Shown here: in pieces, positions 6,961 to 14,928 of the stretch
Position numbering within the stretch: the first letter of the stretch is position 1
Layout: each line of letters starts with the position of its first letter
DNA from: JANMDU01 sp031388245
GTDB lineage: Bacteria > Pseudomonadota > Gammaproteobacteria > Burkholderiales > Burkholderiaceae_C
Direction: 5' to 3'
NCBI GenBank assembly: GCA_031388245.1
Contig: JANNED010000269.1
Span: 1-24,364 of the forward strand
Length of the DNA: 24,364 nucleotides
Position numbers and translations under genes: made by a program
The notes under the pieces: generated by a model
Databases searched by the model: none
The model's input: only the letters and a program-made list of their open reading frames with translations
What the model was told of the DNA's origin: nothing

Positions 6961-9087
6961 ATGATTGATTTGCCGCCACCGATCCAGCACTTGGGCCGCT
7001 ACGATATTTTGCGCGTGCTTGGCCAAGGCGCGATGGGCGTCGTCTATGAAGGCCGTGATCCAAATCTGGATCGCCGCGTGGCCATCAAAACCGTGCGTGT
7101 GGTGGGCATGGCACCCGCTGAAGTGATCGAATACGAGCAGCGTTTCAAAACCGAAGCACGCTCAGCAGGCCGATTGCAGCATCCCAATATCGTCAGTGTG
7201 TACGACTCCAACAAACACACCGATGCCATGGGGCAAACGGCTTACATTGTGATGGAGTTTGTCCAAGGCGAGGATCTGAAGCATTTCTTGGATCAAGGCA
7301 AGCGCTTCTCCTTAGAGCAAACTGCTTTCATGATGGCCGATTTGCTTTCGGCATTGGATTACGCCCATAAAAACAAAATCATCCACCGCGACATCAAGCC
7401 AGCCAATTTGCTGCTCACGCGCGACGGCCGCATCAAACTCACCGATTTCGGTGTCGCCCGCATCACAGATTCTGGCGAAGCCACCAAAACCAGCGGCGGC
7501 ACGGTCGGCACGCTCAAATACATGTCCCCCGAGCAGGTGGCTGGCAAAGGCGTGGATGCCAGCTCTGATTTGTTTTCTGCCGGTATCGTGCTTTATCAGT
7601 TGCTCACTGGCGTGCGTCCATTTGACGGCGAAGGCTATTTAGACATCGTCTCTAAAATCGTCAAAGAAGACCCCACACCGCCCAGCCAGATCGTCGGCGC
7701 TCTGCCGCCTTCGCTGGATGCCGTGGTGGCCAAAGCATTGGCCAAAAGCAAGCTGGATCGCTTTGCAGATGCCGCCAGCTTTGCGGCTGCCTTGAAAGCT
7801 GCTGTGAACAACGCAGACTTGACCATCACGCCATCGGCCAGAGCGCGCCCCGAGGTGATGGAAGGCATGGCCACTTTTCCCGGCACCAACACTGGCGGCA
7901 GCACGGTCACGCAAGAGCTCGAATTGGTCTATTGGAAAGACATCAAAGACAGCCATGAGCATGAAGTTTTAGAAGGTTTTCTCAAGCGCTTTCCTGTGGG
8001 CATTTATGCCGATTTGGCCAAGCGCAAGCTCAAATCCCTGGCGGATGCAGAACGCGCCGTCGGGGCATCATCTCGCTACGAAGCCACCCAATTGCGCAAA
8101 CCAGGCGAAGCCACCTTGGTGCATGCCAGCCCCTTGTCAGCTGCGGGCAGTGCTGGCGTGGTGGTCGGTACGATAGCTGCCACGGGCGTCTCTCATGACG
8201 ATCCGACTCTGCCGCCCAGCGCTTACAACGATTCTGAATACGGCCCTCACACACAATTTGCCGCAACGCAATTTTCCCAAACCGATCCAGGCATCACAGG
8301 CCAAGCAGCCCCTGCCGAAGCAGGTGCAGGCGAGATGAAGCCCATGCCCTTGGAAACTGTGCCTGCAGCATTGCCCAGCATGCGCAAAAAACGCACAGCT
8401 GCCGTGTCTTGGGGCTGGATAGGCGCAGCAGCCGCTGTCATCGCAGCGGGTGTATTTTTTCTGATGCGCAGCCCGATGCCCACGGCCATGGAAGCCACCG
8501 CCCCCACCGCCCTAACAACGACCGCCAGCGTGAGCCCGCCCGAGGCTCCCTCTTCTGCCACTCCGTCTGCCACCACCTCTTCCAGCCCGTCTGTGCCCGC
8601 CCCTTCGATCAACACGGCTCTGAACACAGCTACCGCCACAAGCAACTCGACTCCTGCGATCAGCCCTAGCATCACGCCTGCGTCGAGCACAGCATCAGCG
8701 CCCTTGTCTGCCGCCTCCGCAGCAGCACGCGCACTGGCAGCCGCACGCGCTGCCTCCGCTGCAAAAGCCAGCGCTCAAATTCGCAGAGCGAGCAGCCCAG
8801 AAGTGGCACGCCCCGTCGTGACTGTGCCTGAAGCGCCGGTGGCTTCGCCTGCGCCCGCCCAACGCCCCAGCTTGCCTTCCGCGAGCTCTGCGCCCTCGCC
8901 CGCACCTGTGCCTTCTGCCGAAGTGCGCCCAAGCAACCCTCGCGAAGCGTGTGCAGATCGCGTCTTGCTTGGTTTTCAAATTTGTATGGCGGAGCAATGC
9001 CAAAAACCCCTTTACCGCAATCATCCCGTCTGCGTTGAGCGCCGCGAGATGGAAGAGCGCCGGCGCGCCAACCAACAAAGCAACTGA
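6961..9087 (+). CDS. Transmembrane Hanks-type Ser/Thr protein kinase
   Basis: This 708-residue protein has an N-terminal cytosolic kinase domain (about 14-275). The glycine loop is GQGAMGVVYEG (21-31), the ATP lysine is K43, the catalytic loop is HRDIKPANLLL with D144, the metal site is DFG at 162-164, and the activation segment ends YMSPEQ. After it a single FLKRFPVGIYADLAKRKLKSL repeat lies at about 335-355. One membrane helix is at about 482-503 (WGWIGAAAAVIAAGVFFLM). An Ala/Ser/Pro/Thr-rich region of about 150 residues follows. The last 50 residues form a compact segment with four cysteines (REACADRVLLGFQICMAEQC and a later PVCVE). The polar C-terminal part should face the periplasm. No partner phosphatase gene is nearby, and the targets are unknown. 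Confidence 0.9.
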   Translation: MIDLPPPIQHLGRYDILRVLGQGAMGVVYEGRDPNLDRRVAIKTVRVVGMAPAEVIEYEQRFKTEARSAGRLQHPNIVSVYDSNKHTDAMGQTAYIVMEFVQGEDLKHFLDQGKRFSLEQTAFMMADLLSALDYAHKNKIIHRDIKPANLLLTRDGRIKLTDFGVARITDSGEATKTSGGTVGTLKYMSPEQVAGKGVDASSDLFSAGIVLYQLLTGVRPFDGEGYLDIVSKIVKEDPTPPSQIVGALPPSLDAVVAKALAKSKLDRFADAASFAAALKAAVNNADLTITPSARARPEVMEGMATFPGTNTGGSTVTQELELVYWKDIKDSHEHEVLEGFLKRFPVGIYADLAKRKLKSLADAERAVGASSRYEATQLRKPGEATLVHASPLSAAGSAGVVVGTIAATGVSHDDPTLPPSAYNDSEYGPHTQFAATQFSQTDPGITGQAAPAEAGAGEMKPMPLETVPAALPSMRKKRTAAVSWGWIGAAAAVIAAGVFFLMRSPMPTAMEATAPTALTTTASVSPPEAPSSATPSATTSSSPSVPAPSINTALNTATATSNSTPAISPSITPASSTASAPLSAASAAARALAAARAASAAKASAQIRRASSPEVARPVVTVPEAPVASPAPAQRPSLPSASSAPSPAPVPSAEVRPSNPREACADRVLLGFQICMAEQCQKPLYRNHPVCVERREMEERRRANQQSN

Positions 9088-9109
9088 TCATTTTTTTCCG
9101 CCTTGTCTT

Positions 9110-9125
9110 GTCGCCGTGAGGCGAC
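9110..9125 (+). promoter_or_regulatory. Hairpin with GTGA tetraloop upstream of yheS
   Basis: GTCGCC (9110-9115) and GGCGAC (9120-9125) pair perfectly around a GTGA loop, a GNRA-type tetraloop in RNA. The structure ends 10 nt before the yheS ATG at 9136. No Shine-Dalgarno sequence lies between the hairpin and the start, so the fold may influence translation. It follows a seven-T run after the kinase stop. Confidence 0.4.
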
Positions 9126-9135
9126 TGCCTTCACT

Positions 9136-11202
9136 ATGATTTCTCTGAAAAATATCACACTGCGTCGCGCAGCCAAAGTGCTGCTGTCTGACTGCAACGT
9201 CACCATCCAACCCGGCGAAAAAGTTGCGCTTGTGGGCCGCAACGGCGCAGGCAAATCCAGTCTGTTTGCCTTGCTCACGGGTGAGCTGCATGAAGACAAA
9301 GGCGATTTCTTCATGCCCAGCGGCTGGCGCATGGCGCAAGTGCTGCAGCACATGCCCGAGACGCAGGAGACAGCGACCGAATTCGTGCTCACCGGCGACA
9401 CACGCCTGATGGAATTGAACGCCGAGCTCGCCACTTGGGAGCAGCATCCCGATCAAAACGAGGCCGGCAATCACATCGCCGAAGTTTATGAAAAGCTCGA
9501 TCATGCCGGCGCACACGATGCTCGCGCCCGTGCGCAGGCTTTGATCCTTGGTTTGGGCTTCACAGCCGATGAATTGGAGCAACCTGTCAACAGCTTTTCT
9601 GGCGGTTGGCGCATGCGTTTGCAGCTGGCTCGTGCGCTCATGTGCCCAGCGGATTTGCTGTTGCTTGATGAGCCCACCAATCACCTGGATTTGGATGCAC
9701 TCGTCTGGCTGGAGAGCTGGCTCTTGCGCTTTGAAGGCACGATGGTGGTCATCAGCCACGACCGAGAATTCTTGGATGCCGTGACAAAAGTGACGCTGCA
9801 TATAGAAAACAACCAAGTCACGCGCTACGGCGGCAATTATTCTTGGTTTGAAGAGCAGCGTGCACTGCGCATGGAGCAGCAGCAAGCCGCTTTTGGCAAG
9901 CAACAAGAGAAAATCGCGCATCTGCAAAGTTTCATTGACCGCTTCAAAGCCAAGGCCAGCAAGGCCAAACAAGCGCAAAGCCGCGTCAAGGCGTTGGAGC
10001 GCATGGAGCGGATCGCGCCAATGCTCACCAGTGCTGATTTTCAGTTTGAATTCCGCGAGCCGCAGAATATTCCCAACCCGATGCTCTCGATCACAGATGC
10101 AACGCTGGGCTATCAAACCGACACGGCACAAACTCCAATTCTGACTGGGCTCACGCGCTCCGTGATGGCAGGCCAGCGCATCGGTATCTTGGGTGCAAAC
10201 GGCCAAGGCAAATCCACTTTCGTCAAAACCGTGGCCAAACAGCTCGCACCGCTGGCAGGCCACATCACCGAAGGCAAAGGCTTGTCGATTGGCTACTTTG
10301 CGCAGCAAGAGCTGGATGTGTTGCACGAAAAAAGCACGCCACTTGAGCACATGACACGGCTGGCCAAAGAAGTCGGCCCGCCAGGCCGCGAGCAAGAGCT
10401 GCGTAATTTTTTGGGCACGTTCATCTTCAACGGTGATATGGTCAATCAAGCTGTGGGCAGCATGAGCGGCGGCGAGAAAGCGCGGCTGGTGTTAGCCATG
10501 GTGGTGTGGCAAAAGCCGAATTTGCTGTTGCTCGATGAGCCCACCAACCATTTGGATCTCACCACCCGAGAAGCACTGCAAATGGCGCTCAACGAGTTTG
10601 AAGGCACGGTGATGCTGGTCAGCCACGACAGGGCACTGTTGCGCAGCGTGTGTGATGAATTTTGGCTGATTGGCAGCGGTGTCGTCAAACCCTTTGAAGG
10701 CGATTTGGATGATTACCAAAAATACCTCCTCGACATGGCCAAGCAGCGCCGCGAGAGCCTATCAGCGCGTAACAAAGCGCAAGCTCAGGAGAAAAAACCC
10801 GTTGCCACTGTTTCTCCCACGCATTTCACCGCAGCACCCGTTGCTATTGATTCAATAGCTAAAAGTGCAGACTCTATGCCGGCAAATACCGCAAAAAGCT
10901 CTAAAAGTGAGCCTGACACCTTGTTCAAGAGCAAAGAACAGCGCCAATCACAAGCCCGCGAACGCTCAGCGCTCGCTGAAAAAGCCAAGCCGCTCAAAAC
11001 CCGCCTGAAGCAATTTGAAGACAGCATTGCTGCGCTCAAAATTGAGCAGGAAGCGCTGCACACCAAGCTCATGCAAACCATGCCCAGCGCAGAGCTGATC
11101 GAGGCCAACAAACGCCTAGCTCAAATCAGCTCAGAGATTGAAGACACCGAGTGGCAATGGCTGGAAGTCTCAGAGCGCATTGAAGGCCTTCAAGCGGCTT
11201 GA
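9136..11202 (+). CDS. yheS: ABC-F family ATPase, YheS type
   Basis: This soluble twin-ATPase protein belongs to the ABC-F family, whose members act on the ribosome rather than in transport. The 688 residues have a first cassette with Walker A GRNGAGKS (34-41), signature FSGGWRMRLQLARAL and Walker B LLLLDEPTNHLDL. The arm/linker contains KAKASKAKQAQSRVKALERM. A second cassette has GANGQGKST, MSGGEKARLVLAMV and again LLLLDEPTNHLDL. The C-terminal tail is charged and probably coiled coil. The order and wording follow E. coli YheS rather than Uup. ATG 9136 is chosen because MISLKNITLRR is the family start; a TTG at 9103 is unsupported. The palindromic element at 10843-10907 lengthens the tail linker (about residues 570-591). 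Confidence 0.93.
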   Translation: MISLKNITLRRAAKVLLSDCNVTIQPGEKVALVGRNGAGKSSLFALLTGELHEDKGDFFMPSGWRMAQVLQHMPETQETATEFVLTGDTRLMELNAELATWEQHPDQNEAGNHIAEVYEKLDHAGAHDARARAQALILGLGFTADELEQPVNSFSGGWRMRLQLARALMCPADLLLLDEPTNHLDLDALVWLESWLLRFEGTMVVISHDREFLDAVTKVTLHIENNQVTRYGGNYSWFEEQRALRMEQQQAAFGKQQEKIAHLQSFIDRFKAKASKAKQAQSRVKALERMERIAPMLTSADFQFEFREPQNIPNPMLSITDATLGYQTDTAQTPILTGLTRSVMAGQRIGILGANGQGKSTFVKTVAKQLAPLAGHITEGKGLSIGYFAQQELDVLHEKSTPLEHMTRLAKEVGPPGREQELRNFLGTFIFNGDMVNQAVGSMSGGEKARLVLAMVVWQKPNLLLLDEPTNHLDLTTREALQMALNEFEGTVMLVSHDRALLRSVCDEFWLIGSGVVKPFEGDLDDYQKYLLDMAKQRRESLSARNKAQAQEKKPVATVSPTHFTAAPVAIDSIAKSADSMPANTAKSSKSEPDTLFKSKEQRQSQARERSALAEKAKPLKTRLKQFEDSIAALKIEQEALHTKLMQTMPSAELIEANKRLAQISSEIEDTEWQWLEVSERIEGLQAA
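10843..10907 (+). repeat. Interspersed palindromic element, copy in yheS (sense)
   Basis: A perfect 8-bp hairpin GCTATTGA-T-TCAATAGC (10843-10859) is followed by exactly 15 nt, the core TATGCCGGC (10875-10883), 8 nt, and a tail CAAAAAGCTCTAAAAG (10892-10907). It is read in frame as IAKSADSMPANTAKSSK within a low-complexity linker between the second ATPase cassette and the C-terminal coiled coil. It is the best-preserved hairpin of the eight. Confidence 0.88.
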
Positions 11203-11326
11203 TCAAATGATGGCGTGACTTGATTCGAAGCGCATCGAAAGATGTATGGGCTCGTTTGGTGTAAAGTGCAGTGGCCTCGAATACCCGAGCGCATTTCAAT
11301 CAACAAACACTGAGGAGTCACTGAAC

Positions 11327-11599
11327 ATGATTAGCATTATCGGAACCATTGTGATTGGTTTTATCGTTGGCCTGATCGCACGCGCTGTGAAACCCGGTGA
11401 TGACAAGCTTGGCCTGATCATGACGGCAGTGCTCGGCATTGCAGGCTCGTTCATCGCCAGTTATGCCGGCGCAGCACTTGGTTTGTACAAGCAAGGCGAT
11501 GCAGCAGGCTTTATTGCATCCGTGGTTGGCGCAGTCATTTTGCTGGTGATCTATGGTTTGGTCACCAAAAAATCAGGCGGCAGTGGCCCTTCGGCCTGA
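11327..11599 (+). CDS. GlsB/YeaQ/YmgE family small membrane protein
   Basis: This 90-residue protein has three hydrophobic segments with glycine-rich faces: ISIIGTIVIGFIVGLIARAV, LGLIMTAVLGIAGSFIASYAG and AAGFIASVVGAVILLVIYGL. The charged turn KPGDDKLG is typical of the family annotated as transglycosylase-associated or stress-response membrane proteins. ATG 11327 is supported by a strong GAGGAG at 11312-11317, nine bases upstream; a longer open frame from 11246 has no such support. The molecular function is not established for the family, although members are often induced by general stress. The 124-nt gap before it holds no clear promoter that I could fix. Confidence 0.85.
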   Translation: MISIIGTIVIGFIVGLIARAVKPGDDKLGLIMTAVLGIAGSFIASYAGAALGLYKQGDAAGFIASVVGAVILLVIYGLVTKKSGGSGPSA

Positions 11600-11627
11600 G
11601 TTTTCCTACGTAGCTTCTGAGCGGCAC

Positions 11628-12131
11628 ATGACGCAACCTTCTCATGATACGCAATCTCTACTTGATGCGCAGCTGAATGAGCGCGTGGAGCGAGCTCGCC
11701 GTTTGCTCACACGCAAGGCTTGGGTCGCCGCAGCTGCTGGTGCGATGCCATTGCCTGGCTTAGATTGGGCTGTGGATGCAGCGCTGCTGTCCAGGCTGAT
11801 TCCACAAATCAACACGGAATTTGGCTTGGGCGCACATCAAATTGAGCGCCTGCCCCTGCATCAGCGTGAGCGTGTTCAAACGGCGATCACTTTGGTCGGC
11901 GGCGCTCTTTTGGGCAAGCTGATCACCAAGAGTCTGATCATTCGAGCCATGAAAGCCGTTGGCATTCGCCTCACAGCCGCTCAGGCCGCTAAATTTGTGC
12001 CTCTGGCCGGCCAAGCCGCCAGTGCTGCGCTCAATTACGCGGCCTTGCGGTGGCTTGGCGAGCAACACATCAAAGATTGTGTCCGCGTGGTGCAAGAAGC
12101 AAAGTTGCTGTTGCCCTCACCTGCAGAATAG
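11628..12131 (+). CDS. DUF697/EcsC-like hypothetical protein
   Basis: This 167-residue protein has amphipathic and hydrophobic stretches: AWVAAAAGAMPLPGLDWAVDAALLSRL near residues 30-55, ITLVGGALLGKLI, and a C-terminal FVPLAGQAASAALNYAALRWLGEQHI. A PxPGxD loop plus a final P-x-x-G-x-x-x-x-A-x-x-x-Y segment fits the DUF697 family; the EcsC family has a similar ending, so the choice between them is open. ATG 11628 starts 29 nt after the previous stop and gives the natural N-terminus. An ATG at 11553 would overlap the previous gene by 47 nt and is less likely. It converges on the tRNA-Val gene. The role is unknown, perhaps membrane associated. Confidence 0.65.
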   Translation: MTQPSHDTQSLLDAQLNERVERARRLLTRKAWVAAAAGAMPLPGLDWAVDAALLSRLIPQINTEFGLGAHQIERLPLHQRERVQTAITLVGGALLGKLITKSLIIRAMKAVGIRLTAAQAAKFVPLAGQAASAALNYAALRWLGEQHIKDCVRVVQEAKLLLPSPAE

Positions 12132-12158
12132 CCCAGCAATCCAAGACAACAACCCATG

Positions 12159-12190
12159 AAAAAAGCCTTGCGTCTTTCAACACAAGGCTT
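12159..12190 (-). terminator. Rho-independent terminator of tRNA-Val
   Basis: On the minus strand AAGCCTTG (12190-12183) pairs with CAAGGCTT (12170-12163) around a 12-nt loop, and the stem runs into six T residues (12164-12159). It begins 22 nt beyond the tRNA 3' end. It also lies 27 nt after the stop of the convergent + strand gene and could serve that gene less efficiently, since that side lacks a T run. Confidence 0.85.
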
Positions 12191-12212
12191 GGTTTCATTC
12201 GGATTTGTGATC

Positions 12213-12287
12213 TGGTGGGAGATGCAAGTTTCGAACTTGCGACCCCTGCAGTGTGAATGCAGTGCTCTACCCCTGAGCTAATCTCCC
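12213..12287 (-). tRNA. tRNA-Val, anticodon CAC
   Basis: A complete 75-nt cloverleaf can be read on the minus strand. The acceptor stem is GGGAGAT/ATCTCCC, the D arm GCTC-AGGGGTA-GAGC, and the anticodon arm CTGCA-TTCACAC-TGCAG with CAC at the anticodon positions, which reads GUG (valine). The variable loop is GGGTC, the T arm GCAAG-TTCGAAA-CTTGC, and the 3' end ACCA, so CCA is encoded. It stands alone between two + strand genes, with its own -10 box and terminator. Confidence 0.97.
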
Positions 12288-12297
12288 GAAGCCACAA

Positions 12298-12303
12298 ATT
12301 ATA
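12298..12303 (-). promoter_or_regulatory. -10 box of the tRNA-Val promoter
   Basis: TATAAT, a perfect -10 hexamer on the minus strand, lies 10 nt upstream of the tRNA 5' end and would start transcription at about 12291. No good -35 is seen at 16-18 nt. A TTGAAC lies too close (5 nt) to serve as one. Confidence 0.6.
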
Positions 12304-12361
12304 CATCGTTCAAGAGTCTGAAAATGTGTAAGAAACGCCGCGTCAGTTGAGACTTCATACC

Positions 12362-13759
12362 ATGACACCAACTTCCTCAGAAACTATTCCTGCCGATGCA
12401 GTTGTCATCGGCGCCGGGCAAGCTGCGCCTGCTTTGGCCATGGCCATGGCAGCGAGCAACAAAAAGGTGGTGCTGATTGAGGCGCAACACCTAGGTGGCA
12501 CTTGCGTCAACAACGGCTGCACGCCGACCAAAACCCTGCGCAAGAGTGCACGTGTGGCTCATATGGCTCGACGTGCCGCTGAATTCGGAGTGCGTTGTGG
12601 CCCTGTCGAGGTGGATTTTCCTGCCGCCATGCAACGCATGCAAGAGCGTGTTGACCGCTCTCGCGCTGGGCTGGAAACCTGGTTGGCTAGCCAACCCAAT
12701 GTGAGTTTGCACATGGCTTGGGGTCAATTGGCCGGACGCGATGATCAAGGCCGTTTTGTGGTGCTGGCGGGCTCATCAAAAGTGCATGCAGCTCAAGTTT
12801 TTCTCAATACCGGCACACGACCTTTCGCGCCACCTATCCCGGGCTTGGACAGTGTGTCTTGGCTCGACAACGAGCGCCTTCTCGTTTTGCGCGAATTACC
12901 GAAGCACTTGGTGGTGATTGGCGGCAGCTACATCGGGCTGGAGTTTGCGCAGATTTTTCGCCGCTTGGGCAGCGCCGTGTCTGTGATCGAAACTTCACCG
13001 CGAATTGCGGTGCGCGAAGATGCTGAAGTGTCGGCTTGCATTGCCGAATTTCTGCGAAGCGAGGGCGTGCACATTCATGAAGGGCACCAGGTCGAGCGGG
13101 TCTCGCCTGGCGCAAATGGAGGCGTGCGCGTGCATACCTCCGGCCAGACAGTAGAAGGCTCGCATTTGCTGGTCGCCACCGGACGACAGCCCAACACAGA
13201 GCGCTTGGGTCTGGAGACCGTGGGTGTGACGTGTGATGCACGAGGCTATGTGCTGACCAATGATCGCTTAGAGACCGATGTGCCTGGCATCTGGGCTTTG
13301 GGCGATATCAACAAAAGAGGTGCCTTCACGCACACCAGCTACCACGATCATGAAATTGTCTTGGCGAATCTAGCTGGCGGCAACCGCAGCACAGATACCC
13401 GCCACATGGCCTATGCCATGTTCACTGACCCGCCGCTGGGCCGTGTGGGCATGTCAGAGGCACAAGCACGTGCCAGTGGCAAGGCGGTGTTGATGGCTCA
13501 ATTTGAAATGAAAAACATCAGCCGCGCTAAAGAAGAAAGTGAAACCACGGGGTTGATCAAGCTGCTTGTGGAGCGCGACAGTGGGTGCTTTTTGGGTGCC
13601 ACGATGGTGGGAATCAACGCTGATGAAATTATTCACCTGTTCGCACACGCGATGGCAGCTGGGACACCTTGGCATGTGCTGCGCGATGCTTTGCCAGTTC
13701 ACCCCACAGTGAGTGAATTCATACCAACGATTTTAGATCGTTTGCGGCCATTAGAGTAA
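12362..13759 (+). CDS. FAD-dependent pyridine nucleotide-disulfide oxidoreductase, mercuric-reductase-like
   Basis: This 465-residue class I flavoprotein disulfide reductase begins with the FAD fold VVIGAGQAAPALA. It carries the redox pair C48-VNNG-C53 in GGTCVNNGCTPTK, NTGTRP, the NAD(P) fold VVIGGSYIGLEFAQIFRRLGS, ATGRQPNT, the second FAD contact ALGDIN, and the dimer-interface HPTVSE that provides the catalytic His-Glu pair. The sequence is closest to mercuric-reductase-like proteins. It lacks the N-terminal heavy-metal domain and the C-terminal cysteine pair of true MerA, and no mer genes are nearby, so mercury reduction is not claimed. The substrate is unknown. ATG 12362 is chosen from the family alignment; no strong ribosome-binding site is seen. 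Confidence 0.85.
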   Translation: MTPTSSETIPADAVVIGAGQAAPALAMAMAASNKKVVLIEAQHLGGTCVNNGCTPTKTLRKSARVAHMARRAAEFGVRCGPVEVDFPAAMQRMQERVDRSRAGLETWLASQPNVSLHMAWGQLAGRDDQGRFVVLAGSSKVHAAQVFLNTGTRPFAPPIPGLDSVSWLDNERLLVLRELPKHLVVIGGSYIGLEFAQIFRRLGSAVSVIETSPRIAVREDAEVSACIAEFLRSEGVHIHEGHQVERVSPGANGGVRVHTSGQTVEGSHLLVATGRQPNTERLGLETVGVTCDARGYVLTNDRLETDVPGIWALGDINKRGAFTHTSYHDHEIVLANLAGGNRSTDTRHMAYAMFTDPPLGRVGMSEAQARASGKAVLMAQFEMKNISRAKEESETTGLIKLLVERDSGCFLGATMVGINADEIIHLFAHAMAAGTPWHVLRDALPVHPTVSEFIPTILDRLRPLE

Positions 13760-13785
13760 GCCAAGTACTCACTGCCTCGCTGCGC

Positions 13786-14901
13786 TTACAGTGCTGGATC
13801 TCGCATCTCCCAGCGAATTTTATCGATCTCTGAGAGCAGCTCTTTGGACAGTGGCGGTGTGTTCCAAGCCTCTAAGCATTCGTCAAGCTGAGCCAGCGAG
13901 GTCACGCCGATGATGGTGCTGGCAACGCGCCAAGATTGATAACAAAAGGCCAATGCGAGCTGTGTCGGTGTCAAGCCGTTGGCTCTGGCCAAAGCGCTGT
14001 AACGCCGCGCGGCCACCAGATGCTCTGGCCGGCCCCAGCGCTGCTGCTGAAAGCGCTCATACAGCGCCATGCGGCCTGCTTTCGCCTCAGGTGAAGCGTT
14101 TGGATCAGTCAGGCCAGCTAGCGCATCGTATTTACCCGTCAACACGCCGAAACCCAGTGGTGAATAAGCCAATAAACCAACGTCACTTCGCAGCATGACT
14201 TCATCCAAACCGTTGTCCACCGTACGATTGGTCAGGCAATACGGGTTTTGCACGCTCACGATGCGAGACAGGCCATGCTGCTCAGCAATGCGCACAAATT
14301 CCATCACGCCATAGGGCGACTCGTTCGACAGACCTACCGTGCGCACCTTGCCTGCCTTGACCAAAGCGGCGAGTGCTTGCAGTTGATGATGAATCGATGT
14401 GTTACCAGCAAGTTCTGCATCCGTTGCACGATTGAAATACGGCGCACCAAAGGCAGGCACATGGCGCAGCGGCCAGTGGATTTGATAGAGATCAATCACA
14501 TCGGTTTGCAAGCGGCGCAGGCTGTCTTCACAGGCTTGAGTCATTTGCGCAGGTGTGACATTCAAGCTGCCGCCGCGCACCCAATCCATCCCGCGCGCAG
14601 GGCCGGCCACCTTGGTGGCCAGCGTCCATTTCTGGCGCACGCCGGGGTTGCCTTTGAAGTAATTGCCAATGATCGTCTCTGTGGCGGTGTATTTCTCGCC
14701 CGTCGGTGGCACGGGATACATCTCCGCTGTATCCATGAAATCTACCCCGCGCTCTAAGCTGCGCGCCAGAATCGCATGGGCATCTTTTTCATTGACTTGC
14801 TCACCAAAAGTCATGGTGCCAAGACAAATAGGATGTATGTGAAGCTCAGATTGGCCAAGGCGGCGCTTGGCGATGTTTTGCAGTGGAATGATCGTGTTCA
14901 T
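13786..14901 (-). CDS. Aldo/keto reductase, Tas-like
   Basis: This NAD(P)H-dependent oxidoreductase has a TIM-barrel fold and 371 residues. The catalytic tetrad is visible as D57 and Y62 in FMDTAEMYP, K97 in LATKVAG, and H142 in YQIHWP. The opening RRLGQSELHIHPICLGTMTFG and the HVPAFG/EKYTATETIIG segments fit the Tas subgroup. ATG 14901 matches the family N-terminus (a TTG at 14919 would add six codons), but no Shine-Dalgarno sequence is apparent. It converges on the flavoprotein gene with only 26 nt between their stops, and it follows the GNAT remnant in the same direction. The physiological substrate cannot be inferred. Confidence 0.9.
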   Translation of the reverse strand: MNTIIPLQNIAKRRLGQSELHIHPICLGTMTFGEQVNEKDAHAILARSLERGVDFMDTAEMYPVPPTGEKYTATETIIGNYFKGNPGVRQKWTLATKVAGPARGMDWVRGGSLNVTPAQMTQACEDSLRRLQTDVIDLYQIHWPLRHVPAFGAPYFNRATDAELAGNTSIHHQLQALAALVKAGKVRTVGLSNESPYGVMEFVRIAEQHGLSRIVSVQNPYCLTNRTVDNGLDEVMLRSDVGLLAYSPLGFGVLTGKYDALAGLTDPNASPEAKAGRMALYERFQQQRWGRPEHLVAARRYSALARANGLTPTQLALAFCYQSWRVASTIIGVTSLAQLDECLEAWNTPPLSKELLSEIDKIRWEMRDPAL

Positions 14902-14928
14902 GGTTTGAGTATGCCGCAAGCAAGCGTG

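Noticed and set aside
9088..10449. Long open frame of about 450 codons on the minus strand opposite yheS
   Set aside because: It has no recognisable motif, lies wholly antisense to a well-conserved ABC-F gene, and follows its codon structure. The same applies to long antisense frames opposite dnaK, dnaJ and the transporter gene.
11180..11193. Perfect palindrome TTGAAGGCCTTCAA at the end of yheS, as a terminator
   Set aside because: It lies inside the coding region, has no loop and no T run after it.
11462..11470. TATGCCGGC identical to the core of the interspersed element
   Set aside because: No GCTAY/RTAGC hairpin lies 15 nt upstream and the tail is absent; the sequence encodes native residues of the GlsB/YeaQ-type protein.
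12681..12696. Perfect 16-bp palindrome GGTTGGCTAGCCAACC in the flavoprotein gene
   Set aside because: It has no loop, does not belong to the element family and sits in ordinary coding sequence; one such match in 24 kb is not remarkable enough.
12362..13759. Assignment of the flavoprotein as merA
   Set aside because: The heavy-metal-binding N-terminus, the C-terminal cysteine pair and mer neighbours are all missing.
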